This document shows positions 33,764-41,223 of a stretch of 64,000 nucleotides of DNA, in pieces. Position numbers and translations under genes: made by a program. The DNA is taken from the NCBI RefSeq assembly GCF_003627795.1, contig NZ_CP032684.1, forward strand, positions 3,139,001-3,203,000, written 5' to 3'. Numbering within the stretch: the stretch's first letter is position 1; each line of letters starts with the position of its first letter. Under the pieces are notes generated by a model. It made no database searches. It was not told where the DNA came from and saw only the letters and a program-made list of their open reading frames with translations. Origin of the DNA: Rhizobium sp. CCGE531. GTDB taxonomy: Bacteria; Pseudomonadota; Alphaproteobacteria; Rhizobiales; Rhizobiaceae.

Positions 33764-34015
33764 ATGGAAGAGAACAGCGTCGAGAACGTGGCCGCGGCGG
33801 AACTGCGTCAATTCATCGAACGGATCGAACGCCTGGAAGAAGAAAAGGCCGCGATCGGCAGCGACATCAAGGATGTGATGGGCGAAGCCAAGGGTCGCGG
33901 CTACGACACCAAGGCGATCCGCACTATCATCCGCCTTCGCAAGAAGGACGCGAATGAACGTCTGGAAGAAGAATCCATCCTGCAGACCTACATGGCCGCA
34001 CTCGGCATGGAATAA
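33764..34015 (+). CDS. gapR: GapR/DUF2312 nucleoid-associated protein
   Basis: An 83-residue, mostly helical protein: [20 protein letters not shown], then [20 protein letters not shown] and [12 protein letters not shown]. It matches DUF2312 (UPF0335), which includes Caulobacter GapR. GapR forms a clamp around overtwisted or AT-rich DNA and supports replication and segregation. Length (83 versus about 89) and the basic IRLRKKD helix agree. A good ribosome site (AGGAGAAG) precedes the ATG. It is monocistronic with a strong terminator at 34048. Confidence 0.9.
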   Translation: MEENSVENVAAAELRQFIERIERLEEEKAAIGSDIKDVMGEAKGRGYDTKAIRTIIRLRKKDANERLEEESILQTYMAALGME

Positions 34016-34047
34016 TCAAGGCTCTCATCAGCCTCGCGAGACGATCG

Positions 34048-34076
34048 GGAGCCGGCTTGCCGGCTCCTTTCTTTTT
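34048..34076 (+). terminator. Intrinsic terminator after gapR
   Basis: GGAGCCGGC (34048-34056) and GCCGGCTCC (34059-34067) form a perfect 9-bp stem with a 2-nt apex, followed by TTTCTTTTT. Confidence 0.88.
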
Positions 34077-34092
34077 GGAACGCGTGAAAGCA

Positions 34093-35145
34093 TCACTCCG
34101 GAAAGAGGCGGTCGATCAAGGCGGCAGTACTGCCCTGCCAGAGTTCGCCGTTGCCGGTTCCCGACCAGAGAGACAGGAAATCCGGCAATCCCTTCGCCGT
34201 CGATGCGCCGCGCATATCCCGTGTGAATTTGTTTTGCGCCGGAAAGGGAAGGATGGCATCCGGTTTGCCATCCATCTCATCCATGAAGCGATTTTCGATG
34301 CCGCGTGCGAAACGGCCAGAAAAGGCGCGTGTCGTGCGCGTCCAGCGCTCGGAGGTTTCGAGAAGCTTCCTGCGATAGGGTGCCGAAGTTCCGGCTTCCG
34401 CGCAGGCGAGAAACGCCGTGCCCATCTGGACCGCCTGCGCACCCGCCTGCAGCGCCGCCCGAATATCGCTTGACGTCATGATGCCGCCGGCTGCGATGAG
34501 CGGGACGCGAATGGTGCCGGCGCATTGCGCCAGGAGATCGTGCATCCCGATTTCCGGATCCGCCGCCCCGGCATCGAAAATGCCGCGATGACCGCCCGCT
34601 TCGAAGCCCTGCAGCACGATCGCATCCACGCCGCTCTCTTCCAGAGCCCTCGCCTCATCGAGCGTCGTCGCCGTGCCGATCAGCGGAATGCCGGCCTTTT
34701 TCGCCTCATGGACATGATCGGCGGAGAGCAAACCGAAGACGAAGCTGAAGCATGCCGGCTTGACGCGCAACACAGCTTCGAACTGCGCATCGAAATCCTC
34801 CTCATAGGGAGCCTCAAGCTGCGGCGAAGGCAGCTCCAGTTCCTGTCGATAGCGAGCGGTCGCCGCCACCGCGCGCTCAAGACGGTCGGCCGCAACATCG
34901 GCGATCGAATGCGGAATGAAGAGATTGATCGAAAACGGCTTGTCGGTTCGCTGGCGCACCTGATCCGCAAAAGCCTCGATGGCCGCGGCGTTGGAATAGG
35001 CGCCACCCATGGCGCCAAGCGCGCCCGCGGCCGACGCAGCCGCCGCGAGCTCCACCGACGAGGGACCGCCGGCCATCGGCGCGACGATCAGCGGGTGCTT
35101 CAAACCGAGTTGGCGAAAGAGATTGCTATTCGCGGCAGCCGGCAT
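34093..35145 (-). CDS. Nitronate monooxygenase family protein
   Basis: A 350-residue FMN-dependent TIM-barrel protein of the NMO/2-nitropropane dioxygenase family. It shows LKHPLIVAPMAGG at the N-terminus, the phosphate-binding QGFEAGGHRG near 180 and VPLIAAGGIMTSSDIRAALQ near 215. These enzymes oxidise nitronates such as propionate 3-nitronate. It stands alone, convergent with gapR. A family member that reduces fatty-acid double bonds (FabK-like) is less likely from length and motifs. Confidence 0.9.
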   Translation of the reverse strand: MPAAANSNLFRQLGLKHPLIVAPMAGGPSSVELAAAASAAGALGAMGGAYSNAAAIEAFADQVRQRTDKPFSINLFIPHSIADVAADRLERAVAATARYRQELELPSPQLEAPYEEDFDAQFEAVLRVKPACFSFVFGLLSADHVHEAKKAGIPLIGTATTLDEARALEESGVDAIVLQGFEAGGHRGIFDAGAADPEIGMHDLLAQCAGTIRVPLIAAGGIMTSSDIRAALQAGAQAVQMGTAFLACAEAGTSAPYRRKLLETSERWTRTTRAFSGRFARGIENRFMDEMDGKPDAILPFPAQNKFTRDMRGASTAKGLPDFLSLWSGTGNGELWQGSTAALIDRLFPE

Positions 35146-35237
35146 ATCCGTCTTCCTCTCGGGAGTGTTTCCGTCTCAATGCAACATAGGTGCGGGCGCG
35201 ACGCTTTCCCAGGATCGGTCGAGAGCGTCGCGGGACC

Positions 35238-35297
35238 TCACTCCAGCACCGTTTCACCCGGCTCGACGCCGGGACGCTCGCGGACGTTGGTCATCAT
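35238..35297 (-). other. Micro-ORF with ribosome site (19 codons)
   Basis: ATG at 35295-35297 starts a 19-residue frame (MMTNVRERPGVEPGETVLE) ending at TGA 35238-35240. GGAG lies 5 nt before the ATG. It is between ilvE and the nitronate monooxygenase gene on the same strand. No homologue is known to me. It could be a short real gene or a remnant; the ribosome site is the only positive evidence. The surrounding 280 bp (35146-35425) hold nothing else I recognise. Confidence 0.25.
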
Positions 35298-35425
35298 AAC
35301 AACTCCGATGTCTCGGGTGACTATGCGATCTCTCACGTCAGAGCCCGGCGGGAGAGCCGATATGCGTTTCCCGCCGAGTATCGATCAAAGTCCGGTCAGA
35401 ACCTGACGCGGATCAAAGTTTCCAA

Positions 35426-36523
35426 TCAGAACAGGCGGTCCAACCACTCATGCTTGTCGGGCGCGCGGCCGAACTGGATGTCGGTCAGCGCGGCCTTCAG
35501 GCGCATGGTCGTGGGGCCGGCATTGCCGTCGCCGATGGTGAAGCCGTGCTTGCGCCCCTTCAGCTTGCCGATCGGCGTGACGACCGCTGCCGTTCCGCAG
35601 GCGAAGGCTTCGCTCAGGCGCCCGCTCTCGGCATCGGCCTGCCACTGCTCGATCGAATAGGGCTCCTCGCGAACGGTCAGGCCCATGTCGCGTCCGAGCT
35701 TGATCAGCGAGTCGCGCGTGATGCCGGGCAGGATCGTACCGCCGAGCGGCGGTGTCTGCAGCGAGCCGTCATCGAAGACGAAGAAGACGTTCATGCCGCC
35801 AAGCTCTTCGATCCAGCGCTTTTCGACGGCATCGAGGAAGACGACCTGCTCGCAGCCTTCGCGCTGACCCTCCGCGACCGCGGCAAGGCTTGCGGCGTAA
35901 TTGCCGCCGCACTTGGCAGCACCCGTACCGCCAGGAGCGGCGCGCGTGTAATTCTCGGAAACCCAGAGCGTGACGGCCGATGCGCCGCTTTTGAAATAGG
36001 AGGCGACCGGAGAGGCAACAACGCAGTAGAGATAGTCTGTCGCGGGCCGCGTGCCGAGCGCGGCTTCCGAGCCGATCATGAACGGCCGTAGGTAGAGCGA
36101 TGCGCCCTCGGCGGTCGGGATCCACGCGCGATCGATCTTGACCAGCTCGCGGACGGACTCGACGAACAGATCCTCGGGCAAGGTCGCCATCGCCAGCCGC
36201 TCGGCCGAATTGTGGAAGCGCCGTGCGTTGGCGCTCGGGCGGAAGAGCGCCGCACCCCCGTCTGGCAGATGGTAGGCCTTCATCCCTTCGAAGATTTCCT
36301 GCGCATAGTGAAGCACCACGGTCGCCGGATCGAGAGCCAGCGCCTTGCGCGGCTCGATCTTGGCGCTATGCCAGCCGCGATCCTGCGAATAGCGGATCGT
36401 CACCATGTGATCGGTGAATACGCGACCGAAACCCGGATTTTGCAGTAGCGCTTCGCGCTCGCTGGCCGTTGCAGGGTTCGGATTTTTCTCGATGGCGAAG
36501 GTTAACGTGTCGCCGTTGCTCAT
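35426..36523 (-). CDS. ilvE: Branched-chain amino acid aminotransferase
   Basis: A 365-residue fold-type IV aminotransferase. It has HYAQEIFEGMKAYHLPDG, RRFHNSAERLAM, the PLP Lys in GGTGAAKCGGNYAASL near residue 203, and FACGTAAVVTPIG near the C-terminus. Length fits the type II BCAT class (about 360), as in actinobacteria and rhizobia. It transfers amino groups to the keto acids of Leu, Ile and Val. It is monocistronic. Confidence 0.95.
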   Translation of the reverse strand: MSNGDTLTFAIEKNPNPATASEREALLQNPGFGRVFTDHMVTIRYSQDRGWHSAKIEPRKALALDPATVVLHYAQEIFEGMKAYHLPDGGAALFRPSANARRFHNSAERLAMATLPEDLFVESVRELVKIDRAWIPTAEGASLYLRPFMIGSEAALGTRPATDYLYCVVASPVASYFKSGASAVTLWVSENYTRAAPGGTGAAKCGGNYAASLAAVAEGQREGCEQVVFLDAVEKRWIEELGGMNVFFVFDDGSLQTPPLGGTILPGITRDSLIKLGRDMGLTVREEPYSIEQWQADAESGRLSEAFACGTAAVVTPIGKLKGRKHGFTIGDGNAGPTTMRLKAALTDIQFGRAPDKHEWLDRLF

Positions 36524-36714
36524 GGCTCCTCCAATGCTGCATTAATCGCGGCTTTCGCCGCCCATCTCCCGAAGGATGGTTTAAATCAAATCGGGTGGTG
36601 TTTGATTGCGTTTACGCCTGTTCCTGCGCAAGTTTAAGAGTGATTTTCAGAAATTCATGGGGCAAACCGCCATTTCCCGTCCGCAACCGGCACGCCCCTC
36701 CCATCCGCCTTCCG

Positions 36715-37977
36715 TCACAGCGCTTTCGCGACAGCTTCGGCGGCACCGGCACCGGTCTCATAAGCACCATGCGCCGTCGAATATCGTGCCCTCGAACAGG
36801 CTTCTCCAGCAAAGAACAATCGGTCGTCCCGGGTGGCTGCCAGTACCCCACGGAGATCGGACGCGCCAGGCGTCGCATAGGAATAGGACCCGCCGACGAA
36901 AGGCTCGCCCGCCCAGGCGGACCTGACCAAAGGCGACAGTTTCGCACCGACATCCGAACCGAAGACGCGCTTCAGCTGTTCCACCGAAAAAGCAAACATC
37001 GCCTCCATAGCTTGCCGTTCCAGATCGAGCGCAAGATCGCCGGCAAAATAGGCTTCGATGACGGGCGCGCCGAACGGCCTCAGCTGATAGGCGCCTGTCC
37101 GGCGGCTGTGCTGCGATCCCATGACATGCGTATCCTCCGGAAACATATCCGGCTCGGCGATGCGAATGAAAAGCTTGTTCGCCAGACCGAGCGGCAGGCG
37201 CGACGCCGCCTCGATCTTCTCCGGCAGCGGCGGCCAGAAGGCGATGCGTTCGGCAGCGAGCACGTTGGTGGAGACGGTGACGATAACGGCCTTTGCCCGC
37301 AGTTGGCCCTTGCTCGTGGAAAGCACGATATGGCCGATGGCGCCATGGTCGATGCGACTGACCTCGACGCAAAGGACGGTCGGCACCGGCAGGCCATAGG
37401 TCGCAACCAGCGTTCCATAACCCTGCCGCACCCGCCAATCCGGACCAGGACCGGGATCATAGCGGCCAAGATCGATCACGGAGGACTTGTCGAGCTCTCC
37501 CCCGGTCATGAACGCCCCGACGGCATGGATCCGTTCGCTCCATGGATCGTCGGGCGCCATCAGGGTCGAAAGATCCGCATCGTCATCGCCCTCATATGCA
37601 TAGGCGCGTTCGAAAAATCCGTTCACCGCCGCTCCGGCCGCCTTTACCCCGGGGTCGTCCTGCTCGAGCCGATGCCCGCCATCGCTCCAGGGCGCCGGCG
37701 TGCGATCGACGGTCAGGCCGACCTCTTCGGCGATCCCGGTCCAGGCATTGGTTCGCGCGCCATGCAGCCAGCCGCAACCAAGATCGAGCCCGGCCCCATC
37801 CGCGCCGAACGGATGGATCGTGCGAGCACGACCGCCGACGCGATCAGAGGCTTCCAGCAATAGGATGGAGAGATCCGGGCGAAGCAACTGCAATTGCCGG
37901 GCGGCGCCCACACCGGCGGCTCCGGCACCGATCACGGCAACGTCGACCTCGCCGCCTCTCCAGGACATGATGGGCAT
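36715..37977 (-). CDS. Flavin monoamine oxidase family protein
   Basis: A 420-residue FAD-dependent amine oxidase. The N-terminus has a Rossmann motif (VAVIGAGAAGVGAARQL) followed by the LLLEASDRVGGRART block; the C-terminus has the FAD-binding LFFAGEACS motif. The start at 37977 (MPIMSW) has AAGGA 6 nt upstream. It lacks a signal peptide. The substrate amine is unknown. It is monocistronic. Confidence 0.9.
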   Translation of the reverse strand: MPIMSWRGGEVDVAVIGAGAAGVGAARQLQLLRPDLSILLLEASDRVGGRARTIHPFGADGAGLDLGCGWLHGARTNAWTGIAEEVGLTVDRTPAPWSDGGHRLEQDDPGVKAAGAAVNGFFERAYAYEGDDDADLSTLMAPDDPWSERIHAVGAFMTGGELDKSSVIDLGRYDPGPGPDWRVRQGYGTLVATYGLPVPTVLCVEVSRIDHGAIGHIVLSTSKGQLRAKAVIVTVSTNVLAAERIAFWPPLPEKIEAASRLPLGLANKLFIRIAEPDMFPEDTHVMGSQHSRRTGAYQLRPFGAPVIEAYFAGDLALDLERQAMEAMFAFSVEQLKRVFGSDVGAKLSPLVRSAWAGEPFVGGSYSYATPGASDLRGVLAATRDDRLFFAGEACSRARYSTAHGAYETGAGAAEAVAKAL

Positions 37978-38311
37978 TCCAATTCCTTTGCGCACAAGCG
38001 CCGGAGTGCGATCCGGCCGCGCGCGACGATAGACGATAGGAGGCCCGCCAATCCGCCAGCGCGAGCTCTCGCAATCATCTGTAGCCGACCTCGACGCGGC
38101 ATGTAAACGGGCGCGACGGCGGCGATACCAAATTGCCGCATTGAGCTGAAACGGCGAATGTCGTACCTGCTTCATCCAGACAGACAATGGAGAGAGATCG
38201 TGCGCAAGCGGGTCTTCGCAACAACGCAATGGCCAGTGCGCATTCTATGCGCCGTCCCGTTGATGTCTGTCGGCCCCTACTCTGCCTGGACGCCTAGTTT
38301 TGGAGGCAACG
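37978..38311. other. 334-bp intergenic region with a candidate small ORF
   Basis: Holds the promoters of the amine oxidase gene (minus) and of the small membrane protein at 38312 (plus). The only coding candidate is a 42-codon frame starting at GTG 38200. Nothing else is recognised. Confidence 0.4.
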
Positions 38312-38328
38312 ATGCCGACACAGCTTAA
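38200..38328 (+). CDS. Candidate small ORF (42 codons)
   Basis: A GTG at 38200-38202 with GGAGAGA 4-5 nt upstream opens a 42-residue frame that ends at TAA 38326-38328. The translation begins MRKRVFATTQWPVRILCAVP, then LMSVGPYSAW, a weak signal-like pattern. It overlaps the next gene's start by 17 nt in another frame. No family is recognised, and it may not be translated. Confidence 0.25.
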   Translation: MRKRVFATTQWPVRILCAVPLMSVGPYSAWTPSFGGNDADTA

Positions 38329-38581
38329 TAAGACGGCGGCCGGCCGCCGCGCCACGTTCAAGCCTCGCCGGCAGACGCCGATGTTCACGAAAGAATGGTC
38401 CGTTCCGGCGATTCTCACCGTCTTTCTGTTCGGTGTCTGCGGCCTGATCGCCTATTTCACATGGACCCTAATGCCGCCGGCAACGACGGTGCGAAACCAT
38501 GTCGGCAGCCCTATCACGCTCAGCGACATCAATGGCAAGCCCATCGCGGATCCCGCTCCCGCACCGAAAAAGCAGCCATAA
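38312..38581 (+). CDS. Small single-helix membrane protein
   Basis: An 89-residue protein. A basic N-terminal tail (about 1-30, KTAAGRRATFKPRRQ) is followed by one membrane helix (about 33-54, SVPAILTVFLFGVCGLIAYF) and a C-terminal tail ending in a Pro-rich segment. A ribosome site (GGAGG) lies 6 nt before the ATG. I recognise no family. A 104-bp repeat element follows it. Confidence 0.6.
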   Translation: MPTQLNKTAAGRRATFKPRRQTPMFTKEWSVPAILTVFLFGVCGLIAYFTWTLMPPATTVRNHVGSPITLSDINGKPIADPAPAPKKQP

Positions 38582-38598
38582 CCGGTGCCGCCGCGAAT

Positions 38599-38702
38599 TA
38601 GAGCATTTCCAGGAAAAGTGCGCAGCGGTTTTCCGTCCGGAATGCATTAGGAAATAAGAAGATAGAGCGTTTTCGCGATTCGAAGAACGGCGAAAAGCTC
38701 TA
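38599..38702. repeat. RIME-like intergenic repeat, copy A
   Basis: A 104-bp element bounded by the inverted ends TAGAGC and GCTCTA. It shares long identical blocks with 55422-55526, including AGGAAAAGTGCGCAGCGG and GCGTTTTCGCGATTCGAAGA. Such elements resemble the Rhizobium-specific intergenic mosaic elements (RIME). It contains smaller palindromes and no gene. Confidence 0.8.
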
Positions 38703-38713
38703 ACGGCAGCCCG

Positions 38714-39415
38714 CTATCCGACAACGCATTTCTTGACGAAATGCAGCCAGCTGTCGTTGCGCCGCACGGTTACACGCGGCAAGCCGAATGGGTCATTGCC
38801 CGGCCGCGCCCGGCCGCGCCGCGTGGTCGTCGCGGCACTATAGCCTGCCTCGTAGGTCAGCACCCGGTCGAGCGGCGTTTCGTCGCCATAGGGGAAGCAA
38901 AAAGACGAGATGCCCTCGTCGAGCAGGTCTTCCAGCAACTCGCGCGAATGCGTAATCTGGCGGCGCGCCTCTTCCATCGGCAATTGCGGGAGGCGCACAT
39001 GATCGAGCGTATGCGATCCCACCTCGTGCCCCAGGCTGTGCCAGCGGCGCAACTGTTCGACCGACATGCAGGGCGCATACTCTACACCGATGGGCGTATC
39101 CCAGACGTTGCTGCCGCCGATCTGGTTCACCACCACGAAATTCGTGGCGGTAAAGCCGAACTCCTGCAACACGGGCAATGCATTCTCGTAGACATTGGCA
39201 TAGCTGTCGTCGAAGGTGATGGCGGCGACCTTTCCGGTCTTTTCGCCCCGGATGTAGGGCATTGCTTCGCGCAGCGAGATGCCCTGAATACCCAGCCTTT
39301 TCAGCCATTCCATCTGGCGATGGAAGGCTTCGGGATGGACGACCATGCTTCTGAACGGCGTCTTGCGCGAAGGCGGCACCGCAATCTGATGATAAGCGAG
39401 GATTGGAACGGTCAC
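38714..39415 (-). CDS. Polysaccharide deacetylase (NodB-type)
   Basis: A 233-residue carbohydrate esterase 4 (NodB) domain protein. It has ILAYHQIA at the N-terminus, motif 1 ITFDDSY (Asp metal ligand) near residue 67, motif 2 SHTLDH (His ligands) near 133 and a CFPYGDETP motif. It removes acetyl groups from a glycan. It has no signal peptide. It is third in a minus-strand group: GT29-like gene, GT25, deacetylase; the gap to the GT25 gene is 11 bp, so the last two are cotranscribed. This is not classical nodB. Confidence 0.88.
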   Translation of the reverse strand: MTVPILAYHQIAVPPSRKTPFRSMVVHPEAFHRQMEWLKRLGIQGISLREAMPYIRGEKTGKVAAITFDDSYANVYENALPVLQEFGFTATNFVVVNQIGGSNVWDTPIGVEYAPCMSVEQLRRWHSLGHEVGSHTLDHVRLPQLPMEEARRQITHSRELLEDLLDEGISSFCFPYGDETPLDRVLTYEAGYSAATTTRRGRARPGNDPFGLPRVTVRRNDSWLHFVKKCVVG

Positions 39416-39426
39416 GATATGGCGTC

Positions 39427-40269
39427 TCAGATGAAGCGGCGCGAACGAAGGGCTATTTTCGCGCGATAGAGTGGCCGCAACACCTCTCTGGAAAGCCGCT
39501 CCGCCAACGTCTTGTTGCTTTTGATGGTGCTGCCGCCAAGCTGCGGGGAAATTTCATGCACCCCGCCCGGCAGGACTGCCAGCGGGGATACGCGGGTGAA
39601 CCAACTCATCTGCACGGTCGTATCCACGGGCCGATCAAAAACCGCCGTCGCCTCCAGCAGGCGGATGGCAGCATCGCGGCTGACGAGCTGGGCCACCATG
39701 CCGAGACCGATTCGGGTCGGCTGAATGACATTGGCCTGCCCCTCGGAGAGAACGCACTTGCCATGCTCCTTGCCCATGCGGAATGGAAAACGAATGAACG
39801 AACCCGGCTTCAGGCAAGCCTTGGCCGCGGTAAAGGCAGTCCGGAACGCATCGTCGATCTCGACGTCATCCTCGAAGACGAGACCGGCGTCGATTCCCTG
39901 CTCGACAATGGCGGCCCATGCCTTGCGGTGCGACAGGAAACAGGCAATTTCGCCGCTGCTCATTGCAAAGGGATAATACGGCTTCTGCAGCCGGCGGCGA
40001 TAGACGCGCTCGACCTCGCCATCCGTCAGGGTGCGGCCGTCGACCGCTTGGATGATCTCGCTTGGCACCGGAAGCTTGGCCGCAAGCCGTTCGACCTGGG
40101 GCATGCGGTCGCGGGCGCGCTCCAGATGGATGATGAAGCCGCGAATGACGGGCTGTTTGGCTTCTTCCAGTCTGGCGCCGACGGAACTCTGCGCATGATC
40201 GAACTCGAATCCCGTATGAGATCTTTCGAGCGGCATCGCCGAAGACGGGTTGAATTCGTGGGTTTGCAT
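39427..40269 (-). CDS. Glycosyltransferase family 25
   Basis: A 280-residue GT25 (LPS biosynthesis) enzyme. It has GFIIHLERARDR at about residue 44, AVDGRTL, SGEIACFLSHRKAW near 105, and the DxD-like VFEDDVEI metal-binding motif near 132. GT25 enzymes add galactose or similar sugars to LPS or other glycans. The start at 40269 (MQTHEF) is preferred, since the in-frame TTG at 40287 lacks a suitable site and the GAGGTA site precedes 40269. It lies between the GT29-like gene and the deacetylase gene. Confidence 0.88.
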   Translation of the reverse strand: MQTHEFNPSSAMPLERSHTGFEFDHAQSSVGARLEEAKQPVIRGFIIHLERARDRMPQVERLAAKLPVPSEIIQAVDGRTLTDGEVERVYRRRLQKPYYPFAMSSGEIACFLSHRKAWAAIVEQGIDAGLVFEDDVEIDDAFRTAFTAAKACLKPGSFIRFPFRMGKEHGKCVLSEGQANVIQPTRIGLGMVAQLVSRDAAIRLLEATAVFDRPVDTTVQMSWFTRVSPLAVLPGGVHEISPQLGGSTIKSNKTLAERLSREVLRPLYRAKIALRSRRFI

Positions 40270-40388
40270 TGAGAATACCTCGGTCAATTTCGCGAGGCTC
40301 TAGCAACCCTGAATGAAAGCGGGCTTAGGCAAACCTGAGCCGAAACTGAAAACGGTTGTTTTCAACCGATCTGACAACTGAAGGAAGG

Positions 40389-41006
40389 TCAGACGAGCAG
40401 GCTGATGCGCCCGCTCGCCATCTTGTCGTCGACCCAGCGGCGCTCATCCAGCCAGGCATGACGCTTCCATCCTTCCCAGCTGAAGCCGCACAGCTTCACG
40501 TCCCACTCGTCGGCGGGCAACCGCGACAGGACATAGCGGATGCCGAAAAACCCGGTGCTTGGAAAGAGTTGGCGCATCCGGCATTCGCTCACGCCAAGCT
40601 CCGCACAGCCTTCGATATAGAATTGCGGCGGCATGATGCGGATCTCCTTGCCGGCAGCACCGATGAGTTCGACCGTCCGCATCGTCCAGTCGCTTCTCCT
40701 GCCCTTCAGGCGCGAGAGGAAATTGGGCTTGGGGTGATATTTGCTGATGATGACTGGATGGTAGGCAAGCACGACCTCCTCTGCGGCCTTGAAGGTGGCG
40801 CTGGTCAGGAAGGCCGGGTCCGTCAGCCGGCGTTGCATCGGCTTGCTGGAGGCTGCGAGCATGAGAATATCGGTGCGCGATCCGCTCATGCCGATCGACG
40901 CCTTCGGCTCGTTGAAGCGCATCGTGAAATCCGCCTTGTCCACGATCTCCGAGAGATCGCGCTGCAGCTTGCCATTGCCGATAATGATTGCCGTTTTTCG
41001 GTTCAA
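40389..41006 (-). CDS. GT29 (sialyltransferase-like) glycosyltransferase
   Basis: A 205-residue protein. The N-terminus matches the sialyl L-motif: TAIIIGNGKLQRDLSEIVDK (5-24), then ADFTMRFNEP and GSRTDI. A small S-motif is PSTGFFGIRYVL (149-160) followed by WDVKLCGFSW. A VS-type pair is His183 and Glu188 in RHAWLDERR. This pattern belongs to GT29, whose best-known members are eukaryotic sialyltransferases; bacterial members are known and use Kdo or sialic acid-like donors. It is first in the glycan group, 119 bp before GT25. No acidic-sugar synthesis genes are nearby. Confidence 0.8.
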   Translation of the reverse strand: MNRKTAIIIGNGKLQRDLSEIVDKADFTMRFNEPKASIGMSGSRTDILMLAASSKPMQRRLTDPAFLTSATFKAAEEVVLAYHPVIISKYHPKPNFLSRLKGRRSDWTMRTVELIGAAGKEIRIMPPQFYIEGCAELGVSECRMRQLFPSTGFFGIRYVLSRLPADEWDVKLCGFSWEGWKRHAWLDERRWVDDKMASGRISLLV

Positions 41007-41223
41007 ACGCGGATATCCAGCCCTTGCGAAGACTGCCGCCCTAATCGGGTTGAATGAAGCGAAGCTGAAAGAAGCGTGAGGCCGGGATGAATAAAATCTG
41101 ACTTGAACCTGAAAGCGGATACGGTGTCACCTGCAAGCAACAGCACTGCATCTCAGCTGCGCCCGCCATATGCAAAGGGAGCCCAAGCGACTCCCTCAAA
41201 ACTGCATCGAGCAGGAAATCAGC

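Noticed and set aside
38714..39415. nodB of a nodulation cluster
   Set aside because: A NodB-type domain is present but no nodA, nodC or nod-box lies near; the neighbours are glycosyltransferases.
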